In this document: positions 55,615 through 64,000 of the stretch, one piece after another
Layout: every line of letters starts with the position of its first letter
Position numbering within the stretch: position 1 is the first letter of the stretch
Position numbers and translations under genes: made by a program
Notes under the pieces: model-generated
The model's input: only the letters and a program-made list of their open reading frames with translations
Told to the model about the DNA's origin: nothing
Databases searched by the model: none
NCBI RefSeq assembly: GCF_029194005.1
Contig: NZ_JARFVA010000001.1
Coordinates: 372,001-436,000, forward strand
DNA length: 64,000 nucleotides
Origin: Flagellimonas okinawensis
GTDB lineage: Bacteria; Bacteroidota; Bacteroidia; Flavobacteriales; Flavobacteriaceae
Direction: 5' to 3'

Positions 55615-55941
55615 TTAAGCGTCTTTCTCTGTATTCCTGTAGTAGATTTTATCTTCCAACCACTCTTGTACCGCCAAAGCGTGTGGTTTTGGCAATTTTT
55701 CGTAGAACTTGGAAACTTCGATTTGTTCCTTGTTCTCGAAAACCTCTTCCAAACTGTCGCTATAGGTAGCGAACTCTTCTAGCTTCTCCAACAATTCTTT
55801 TTTGATTTCAGAATTGATTTGGATGGCTCTTTTGGCCGTAATGGAAATGGCTTCGTAAATGTTGCCGGTTTTTTCATCGAACTCATTTCTGTTTAGAGTT
55901 ACTGTGGAAACCGGAGCCTTTGTGTTTTTCAAATCTTGCAT
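55615..55941 (-). CDS. rpoZ: RNA polymerase omega subunit, Bacteroidota type
   Basis: A 108-residue small subunit that stabilises the beta' chain of RNA polymerase. The Bacteroidota version diverges from E. coli omega, but the helical core NIYEAISITAKRAIQINSEIKKELLEKLEEFA is the equivalent of the conserved YxxxxIAxxRARQI region. The C-terminal half (LEEVFENKEQIEVSKFYEKLPKPHALAVQEWLEDKIYYR) is clade specific. Position between bamD and coaBC is the usual synteny in this phylum and supports the call. Confidence 0.88.
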   Translation of the reverse strand: MQDLKNTKAPVSTVTLNRNEFDEKTGNIYEAISITAKRAIQINSEIKKELLEKLEEFATYSDSLEEVFENKEQIEVSKFYEKLPKPHALAVQEWLEDKIYYRNTEKDA

Positions 55942-55965
55942 ATGCAGTTGTTTAAAAACTATTTT

Positions 55966-56784
55966 CTATTTGGATAAAGTAGTGTATGCGCTTAATTCCT
56001 CCCTCACTGTTTCGGCAAGTTTATCCGCATCCTTCTTAAACTTGGTCTCAGGGAAATATCGCATTAAATTGTTATATGAGTCAAGCGCGTCCTGTAAACG
56101 CTCTTGTTTCTTGTCCTCGGTACTGTTGAGTGCCAAATGTGTTGCCGCCTCAATTCGATAATATAAAGCTTCCTCTCTGTAGATGGAACCTGGATTATCT
56201 GTGATAAAATTATCAAAAGCTGTTAAAGCAGATACCAAAATTGGCAGGTTGAACTCTCCCAATTTATTGAACTGTTTGGCTATTTCAATTTGTTTCTTCT
56301 CCTTTTTACTGGTCAACTCCATGGCCATTTTGTTCGCCTCTTCAAAATATTCCGACTCGGAATAATTATTGATGAAAGTTTGCAGCTTTAAAAGAGCTTT
56401 GTCCGTTTCGGTTTGATCCAAGGAATATCTTGGAGAAAGCATGTAGTAGCTTTTCGCTCCCAAAAAACTCGCTTCTTGGATTTTATCGCTTCGGGGATAA
56501 GATTTTATAAAACGTTCGAACTGATAGCCTGCCAGGTAATAATCTTCATTTTTAAAATAGCTATCTGCAAAAAAGAACATTACACGCTCTCCTTGTGGTT
56601 TACCCACATATTTAGGGGCTATTTGCTCGTATAACCTCACAGCTCTTTTAAAATCGCCCTCGTTATACAGCTTTTCGGCCATATCGTATTTTGGCTTCAC
56701 ATCGGTTTCCTTGAGCACTTTTTGGTACTCACTACAGGAAGCGAAAAGAATTGCCATTAGGCATGTAAGAAGTATTGGCCTCAT
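55966..56784 (-). CDS. bamD: Outer membrane assembly lipoprotein BamD
   Basis: TPR lipoprotein of the BAM complex that folds beta-barrels into the outer membrane. From the ATG at 56784 it has 272 residues with the signal MRPILLTCLMAILFASC. An in-frame ATG at 56796 is possible, but the promoter box would leave it no leader. TPR pairs include YDMAEKLYNEGDFKRAVRLYEQIAPKY, YYLAGYQFERFIKSYPRSDKIQEA, the SPRYSLDQTETDKALLKLQTFINNYSESEY stretch and LDSYNNLMRYFPETKFKKDADKLA. It heads the bamD-rpoZ-coaBC-DUF4835 run. Confidence 0.95.
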   Translation of the reverse strand: MRPILLTCLMAILFASCSEYQKVLKETDVKPKYDMAEKLYNEGDFKRAVRLYEQIAPKYVGKPQGERVMFFFADSYFKNEDYYLAGYQFERFIKSYPRSDKIQEASFLGAKSYYMLSPRYSLDQTETDKALLKLQTFINNYSESEYFEEANKMAMELTSKKEKKQIEIAKQFNKLGEFNLPILVSALTAFDNFITDNPGSIYREEALYYRIEAATHLALNSTEDKKQERLQDALDSYNNLMRYFPETKFKKDADKLAETVREELSAYTTLSK

Positions 56785-56800
56785 TTTCAAAAACATTTTG

Positions 56801-56808
56801 CAAAATTA
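56801..56808 (-). promoter_or_regulatory. bamD operon promoter box
   Basis: On the minus strand: TAATTTTG, an exact -7 match, with TTTT (56828-56831) at the -33 spacing. Transcription should start at 56795-56796, favouring the ATG at 56784 with a ~12-nt leader. Confidence 0.6.
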
Positions 56809-56904
56809 GTGATATTGAATGGATATAAAAAAAGATTTTTCACCACTCAAATGTAACGGGTTAACGTGCCAATACACAAGAATATGTGCAAGTTTTAACT
56901 AATT

Positions 56905-57795
56905 TTAAACATGTGCCCTATCCAATACCTTTAGTGATGCCCCGATTTTTTCTTTCAATGTACCGGTAGCCTCCACCAATGGTAATCGCACCAAAGCGTT
57001 GGATAGACCTTTGTTTTCAAATATACTTTTTATTCCTGCGGGATTGCCTTCGGCAAAAATAAGAGACATTAATTCGGACAACTGGTGATGAATGGTATAC
57101 GCCTGTTTAACATTTCCGTTCAAACCCAATTTTATCATTTCTGAAAATTGAACCGGCAAACCTTGGCCCAAAACCGAAATAACCCCCGCTCCTCCTGCTA
57201 AAACGGTAGCAAGAGCTGTTGCATCATCTCCGGAAATCACCAAAAAGCCCTCCGGTTTGTTTTTGATAATGGCATCTAACTGGATTAAATCCCCACATGC
57301 TTCTTTAATCCCAATAATATTGGAATAGTCTTTTGCCAGACGCAAAGTGGTTTCCGGTGACATATTACTCCCTGTTCTGGACGGGACATTATATAATATA
57401 ATAGGCAACGGTGACGCCTGGGACACTACTTTAAAATGCTGGTAAATGCCCTCTTGGGTAGGCTTATTGTAATAAGGGGAAACGGATAAAATGGCATCGA
57501 ACTCAGAAAGGTCCAATACTTTTAACTCATTGGCAACTGCCATGGTATTGTTCCCGCCAACGCCAAGCACCAAAGGAAGTCTGCCTGCATTGGTCTTTAC
57601 TACGGTATCCATGACAAGCTGTTTTTCCTCTTTGGAAAGCGTAGCACTTTCTGCGGTTGTTCCCAAGACAACCAAATAATCCACACCACCTTGAATATTG
57701 TACTCGACAATTCTTTCAAGAGCATCTATATCTACCGATAAATCTTCTCTGAACGGAGTAACCAATGCCACACCAGTTCCGATAAATTGTTCCAT
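56905..57795 (-). CDS. dapA: 4-hydroxy-tetrahydrodipicolinate synthase
   Basis: First committed step of lysine and diaminopimelate synthesis: pyruvate plus aspartate semialdehyde. The 296-residue barrel opens [21 protein letters not shown], has [46 protein letters not shown], the Tyr of the proton relay in [13 protein letters not shown], the Schiff-base Lys in [10 protein letters not shown], and [23 protein letters not shown]. It lies 3 bp downstream of a small unknown gene on the same strand and is translated with it. Some homologues act on other aldehydes, but the motifs fit DapA. Confidence 0.95.
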   Translation of the reverse strand: MEQFIGTGVALVTPFREDLSVDIDALERIVEYNIQGGVDYLVVLGTTAESATLSKEEKQLVMDTVVKTNAGRLPLVLGVGGNNTMAVANELKVLDLSEFDAILSVSPYYNKPTQEGIYQHFKVVSQASPLPIILYNVPSRTGSNMSPETTLRLAKDYSNIIGIKEACGDLIQLDAIIKNKPEGFLVISGDDATALATVLAGGAGVISVLGQGLPVQFSEMIKLGLNGNVKQAYTIHHQLSELMSLIFAEGNPAGIKSIFENKGLSNALVRLPLVEATGTLKEKIGASLKVLDRAHV

Positions 57796-57798
57796 TGC

Positions 57799-58332
57799 CT
57801 ATATTTCTTTTAAGACCTTTAAATATTTTTTCAACTCACTCTTGAACAATTTAAAATCGTTCATGGGTGTATTTAAAATCAAATCGTTTACCAGGGGGTC
57901 TTGTGGGCCTAACCCAACTTTAATACGAGCAGGTGTTTTTACGGATAGCAACTTCATCAACAAATTATCGTCTTCGTAATAATTGATCAGCATGTCGTAC
58001 TCCCTGCCCAAAAATTCAAGAACATAACCATTTTCGATTTGTCCCTTCCAACCAAGGTCCCTATCAGAGAACATTTGTATGGCATAGGGTGAATTTTTAT
58101 CGTATTCGCGTTTATAGCCAATGATCTTTATTGCATTTGGCCTTAGACCAAATTCATCAATAAGTTCATAAAAGGCTTCCGCTTTTTGAAAATTATCCAC
58201 GTCAACAATACAGCCGACACTGGTTATTCCTTTACCCCTGGCTACGGACTTTGGAGGTTTTTCCATTTCCTCCTTTAAATATTTAAGCCCGGATTTAACC
58301 TTAAATTTGTCTTGGAGTCCTTTCAAAAACAT
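57799..58332 (-). CDS. Conserved small protein (DUF6913-like) upstream of dapA
   Basis: A 177-residue cytosolic protein, probably the family called DUF6913 in flavobacteria; this recall is of moderate confidence. I start it at the ATG at 58332, because the longer frame to 58494 crosses a promoter box. The N-terminal MFLKGLQDKFKVKSGLKYLKEEM is basic and helical. The body is an alpha/beta fold: ITSVGCIVDVDNFQKAEAFYELIDEFGLRPNAIKIIGYKREY, then YDMLINYYEDDNLLMKLLSVKTPARIKVGLGP. It is cotranscribed with dapA (3 bp between). Function is unknown. Confidence 0.8.
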   Translation of the reverse strand: MFLKGLQDKFKVKSGLKYLKEEMEKPPKSVARGKGITSVGCIVDVDNFQKAEAFYELIDEFGLRPNAIKIIGYKREYDKNSPYAIQMFSDRDLGWKGQIENGYVLEFLGREYDMLINYYEDDNLLMKLLSVKTPARIKVGLGPQDPLVNDLILNTPMNDFKLFKSELKKYLKVLKEI

Positions 58333-58349
58333 ATTTTTGATGATTTTTA

Positions 58350-58357
58350 CAAAGGTA
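58350..58357 (-). promoter_or_regulatory. Promoter box of the dapA operon
   Basis: On the minus strand: TACCTTTG, an exact -7 match ending 17 nt before the ATG at 58332. It faces the divergent 5'-nucleotidase gene. Confidence 0.55.
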
Positions 58358-58393
58358 AATAATCTACCAAGACGACTTAACAAAGATACGCAC

Positions 58394-59161
58394 GTGAACA
58401 ATTTAAAATTTAAACAATTTGTTGTATTTACAACTTTTTGTTTTTTAATTGCCTGTAAGGACGAAACAGGGAAACTTACCGAAATCAATGGCAAGCAGAT
58501 TCCTATAGATTCTACGATTGCTGAAACGGACTCGATAGAGGCATTTGTAGAACCCTTCAGAAACCGAATAAACGAGGTGTTGGACAGCGCTTTGGCCTAT
58601 GCACCAAAGCCATTATTGCTAGATGATGGCGAGCGAAATACATCCATGGGCAATTTAATGGCCGACATGGTTTTTGAAGAAACCGCTCCCCTATTTAAAA
58701 CCCGTACCGGCAAGGATCTGGATTTTGTAGTTCTTAACTACGGAGGCGTACGTTCCATAATTTCAGAAGGCAATGTGAGCGCTCGAACCGCCTATGAGGT
58801 TATGCCTTTTGAAAATTATATCGAAGTGGTAGAGCTAAGTGGCTCGGCAACAAGACAGTTGCTGAATTTTGTCGCTAAAGCATCCCGAAGGCACCCCATT
58901 TCCGGAATACAAATAGTAACCGATAAAAATCGCTCCTTGGAATCAGTGAATATACAAGGACAACCCTTCGATGAGAGTAGAAATTATTTTGTGGCCACCT
59001 CGGATTATTTGGTAAATGGCGGTCCCAGCGTAGGCTTTTTTGACGAGATCATATCAACAACCGAAACGGATTACCTATTACGAAATGCCATTATTGACCA
59101 TTTTAAAAAAATGGATACATTAACAGCAGTGGTGGACGATCGTTTTATACAATTGAAATAA
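58394..59161 (+). CDS. 5'-nucleotidase C-terminal (substrate-binding) domain lipoprotein, separate gene
   Basis: A 255-residue lipoprotein with only the C-terminal half of a UshA-type 5'-nucleotidase. The start is GTG at 58394, which gives the signal MNNLKFKQFVVFTTFCFLIAC with a lipobox Cys. Domain marks are MGNLMADMVFEE, DFVVLNYGGVRSIISEGNVSARTAYEVMPFENY, SGSATRQLLNFVAKASRRHPISGI and FVATSDYLVNGGPSVGFF. The catalytic half is the very next gene, so together they would make the enzyme in reversed gene order. It begins 62 bp from the divergent dapA-operon gene. Confidence 0.88.
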   Translation: MNNLKFKQFVVFTTFCFLIACKDETGKLTEINGKQIPIDSTIAETDSIEAFVEPFRNRINEVLDSALAYAPKPLLLDDGERNTSMGNLMADMVFEETAPLFKTRTGKDLDFVVLNYGGVRSIISEGNVSARTAYEVMPFENYIEVVELSGSATRQLLNFVAKASRRHPISGIQIVTDKNRSLESVNIQGQPFDESRNYFVATSDYLVNGGPSVGFFDEIISTTETDYLLRNAIIDHFKKMDTLTAVVDDRFIQLK

Positions 59162-60073
59162 ATGAAAAGGAGAGATTTTATAACCCACACCACAGCAGCT
59201 TCCACTTTAATAGGTCTTGGAGGTCTAAGTTTAAGTTCTTGCTCAAGTTTGGGCAAAAAGCAGATAACCATATTGCACACCAATGACGTGCATAGCCATA
59301 TCGACACCTTCCCTTCCTCACACTCCAGGTACCCGAATTTGGGAGGAGTTGCACGTAGGGCCACATTGGTGGAGCAGATTCGTAACGAGAACCCCAACAC
59401 TTTACTTTTCGATGCCGGAGATATTTTTCAGGGCACACCGTATTTCAACTTTTATGGAGGTGAATTGGAGTTTAAGTTAATGAGCAAGCTAAAATATGAT
59501 GCCTCCACTATCGGTAATCATGATTTTGACAATGGTATCGAAGGCTTATTGGCGCAAATGCCAAATGCCACTTTCGAAATGATCAATGCCAACTATGATT
59601 TCTCAAACACCGTAATGGATGGTTATGTAAAACCGTTTAAAACTTATATGGTTGATGGCGTTAAAATCGGCGTTTATGGTCTTGGGATAGAATTGGATGG
59701 CCTGGTAACACAAAAACTATACAAAGAAACCGTCTACCTCAACCCCTATGAGATTGCACTGGATATGGAAAAAAGGTTGAAGGAAGAAGAAAAGTGTGAT
59801 TTGATCGTTTGTCTCTCCCATTTAGGGTACGATTATAAAAACCCAGAGAGACCATGCGATACTCGTTTGGCACAACAAACCTATTTTACCGATTTGATTA
59901 TTGGTGGACACACCCATACCTTTTTGGACAAACCAGATGTGCGAACCAACCAAAACGGGAATTCTGTTTTGGTCAATCAGGTTGGGTGCTATGGAATTAA
60001 TTTAGGTAGAATCGACTTTTATTTTGATGCCGATAAAAATGCGTCGGCAAAAGGAGTTAGTATAGCGGTTTAG
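59162..60073 (+). CDS. 5'-nucleotidase N-terminal metallophosphatase domain, Tat signal
   Basis: The catalytic half of a UshA-type nucleotidase, 303 residues. MKRRDFITHTTAASTLIGLGGLSLSSCSS combines a twin-arginine motif (KRRDF) with a lipobox-like SSC. The calcineurin-like site is complete: ITILHTNDVHSHID, LFDAGDIFQGT, STIGNHDFDNG, CLSHLGYD and IIGGHTHTFLD, all metal ligands present. It starts one base after the stop of the partner domain gene. Export routes differ: Tat here, Sec-type lipoprotein for the partner. Substrates may be nucleotides or sugar phosphates. Confidence 0.93.
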   Translation: MKRRDFITHTTAASTLIGLGGLSLSSCSSLGKKQITILHTNDVHSHIDTFPSSHSRYPNLGGVARRATLVEQIRNENPNTLLFDAGDIFQGTPYFNFYGGELEFKLMSKLKYDASTIGNHDFDNGIEGLLAQMPNATFEMINANYDFSNTVMDGYVKPFKTYMVDGVKIGVYGLGIELDGLVTQKLYKETVYLNPYEIALDMEKRLKEEEKCDLIVCLSHLGYDYKNPERPCDTRLAQQTYFTDLIIGGHTHTFLDKPDVRTNQNGNSVLVNQVGCYGINLGRIDFYFDADKNASAKGVSIAV

Positions 60074-60151
60074 TCTAAGGGTTCGAAAGTCGGATTGTTA
60101 GATTCTCAGAGATTGGATAAGCTGTTTTCTAAAATAATAATATCCGCTCCT

Positions 60152-60173
60152 GTCATTTCGAGCGCAGTCGAGA
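60152..60173. repeat. Single arm of the TCGAGCGCAGTCGAGA dispersed repeat
   Basis: GTCATT followed by TCGAGCGCAGTCGAGA lies in the 192-bp gap between the metallophosphatase and the next minus-strand gene. No good complementary arm follows, so it looks like a solo or decayed copy. A GATT-type 8-bp-period stretch (about 60091-60120) lies just upstream. Confidence 0.65.
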
Positions 60174-60265
60174 AATATTTCCCTTAAATGAAATACAGAC
60201 TATCTAATATTATTAGACCATCGGGGATTGAACTTGAGACTTAGTTATAGATCATTGTAAATTAA

Positions 60266-63427
<3,162 letters not shown>

Positions 63428-63428
<1 letters not shown>

Positions 63429-63913
63429 TACAACTTTTTAAGCATCCAGACCGGGCAGGAATAATGTCCCGTGTTTCCCATTGGGGCATCTATATATTCG
63501 AAACCGTTCTTTTTATACAATTTTTGGGCGGCTTCCATGTAGGGCATGGTTTCGAGGTAGCATGCTTCAAAACCAAATTCCTTTGCCTTTTGCAAACAAG
63601 CCTCGATCATTTTAGCACCAAGTCCTTTGCCCCGGGCCTCTTCCAAAAAATACATTTTTTGAAGCTCGCAGACATTGCCTTCGTAATTATCCAATTGTGC
63701 CACTCCTGCACAACCGATAACTTTACCTTCATGTTCCACTACAAAATAAGCTGCTTTGGGCACATTGTAATTAGAATACATATCATCCAAAGCCTTATCC
63801 GCATAAGCGGTGCCCACTTTGGGAACGCCCATATCCTCAAAAACCTTTCGTATAACTTGGGCCACCTGTGCGTTGTCTTCGGGGGTTATTTCACGAATCA
63901 CCGTATCTCCCAT
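63428..63913 (-). CDS. GNAT-family N-acetyltransferase
   Basis: A 161-residue acetyl-CoA-dependent acetyltransferase. The GNAT core has VVEHEGKVIGCAGVAQLDNYEGNVCELQKMYFLEEARGKGLGAKMIEACLQKAKEFGFEACYLET: the motif A pyrophosphate loop RGKGLG and the splayed strand are clear. It ends with AAQKLYKKNGFEYIDAPMGNTGHYSCPVWMLKKL, a C-terminal pattern common in flavobacterial GNATs next to prmC. Substrate unknown. The gene is divergent from ribD; its stop codon shares bases with the prmC start. Confidence 0.9.
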
Positions 63914-63932
63914 TATTGTGTTTTTATTGTTC

Positions 63933-63940
63933 TATTTTTG
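63933..63940 (+). promoter_or_regulatory. ribD promoter box
   Basis: TATTTTTG is an exact -7 match, ending 4 nt before the GTG at 63945. By the SRP calibration the transcript begins at the GTG itself. The -33 match is poor. Confidence 0.55.
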
Positions 63941-63944
63941 CGGG

Positions 63945-64000
63945 GTGAATATACATCAAAAATACATCCTTCGCTGCATAGAACTGGCCAAAAAGGGATT
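63945..64000 (+). CDS. ribD: Start of ribD (diaminohydroxyphosphoribosylaminopyrimidine deaminase/reductase); 3' part outside the window
   Basis: Only 18 codons and 2 bases are present: MNIHQKYILRCIELAKKG. This is the usual RibD opening (MxxHexYMxRCixLAxKG) in which the His is close to the deaminase zinc site. The start is GTG at 63945; an in-frame ATG does not precede it. RibD performs the second and third steps of riboflavin synthesis. Position beside GNAT and prmC fits flavobacterial synteny as I recall it. Confidence is limited by the short length. Confidence 0.75.
   Translation, partial: MNIHQKYILRCIELAKKG

Noticed and set aside
58394-60073. A frameshifted or broken 5'-nucleotidase
   Set aside because: The domains are in reversed order and each half has its own signal peptide and start, so this is two genes rather than a mutation.

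Overview
The window reads as chromosomal DNA of a marine-type Flavobacteriaceae bacterium (phylum Bacteroidota). An Allomuricauda/Muricauda-like relative is my best guess, made from memory of protein wording rather than by comparison. The signs are a PorP/SprF type IX secretion protein, bacillithiol-linked YtxJ, a divergent RpoZ, the RprX/RprY two-component pair, many small lipoproteins, an almost total lack of Shine-Dalgarno sequences, and repeated matches to the Bacteroidota -7 promoter element TAnnTTTG. I found no prophage, integrase, insertion sequence, CRISPR array, rRNA or tRNA. The content is mostly housekeeping with a few accessory islands.

Layout. 1-9 kb: 5' part of dnaK (minus), serine dehydratase, panB, a four-helix-bundle gene with an RluA-type pseudouridine synthase, an unknown helical protein, and leuA-leuB. 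9-20.6 kb: a thioredoxin-fold lipoprotein, pheT, a fasciclin protein, an ABC-F ATPase with one degenerate ATP site, a thioredoxin-fold lipoprotein without CXXC, transaldolase, an SDR, the SRP RNA gene (minus, with a clear promoter and U-tract), glutaminyl cyclase and a thioesterase. 20.6-26 kb: a signalling island with a LytTR regulator whose receiver lacks its phospho-acceptor, a 21-bp-period direct repeat, a 57-residue acidic lipoprotein too short for ordinary ORF calling, a terminator, then a TPR-bearing lipoprotein histidine kinase, its NarL-type response regulator and an unknown gene. 26-38.7 kb: glyA, an unknown lipoprotein, ytxJ, clpB, a TetR regulator, PorP/SprF-SPOR, a histidine phosphatase, a DUF6503-like lipoprotein, smpB, pcm, a Gfo/Idh dehydrogenase and 3-hydroxybutyryl-CoA dehydrogenase.

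38.9-45.8 kb is one plus-strand run: DUF1015, yggS, a DEDDh exonuclease/GIY-YIG fusion, a voltage-gated K+ channel with a zinc ribbon, miaA, gluconokinase and gluconate permease, closed by a terminator. 45.8-58.3 kb is almost all minus strand: rprY/rprX-like, then coaE-ybbR-glycosyltransferase, fabI, recN, and a conserved envelope/CoA run (bamD-rpoZ-coaBC-DUF4835), then dapA with a small partner gene. 58.4-60.1 kb is a 5'-nucleotidase split into two genes in reversed domain order. 60.3-64 kb is a minus-strand run (GNAT-prmC-ligA-small ORF), and ribD begins at the right edge.

Three themes recur. (1) Promoters: the SRP RNA 5' end calibrates the TAnnTTTG box to about 5-6 nt before the transcript start, which makes smpB and ribD candidates for leaderless mRNAs. 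(2) Compaction: most convergent pairs end within a few bases of each other, several sharing CTAG or TTAA stop palindromes. (3) Dispersed palindromic repeats of the TCGAGCGCAGTCGAGA type lie between genes, and one copy of exactly 45 bp sits in frame inside prmC.
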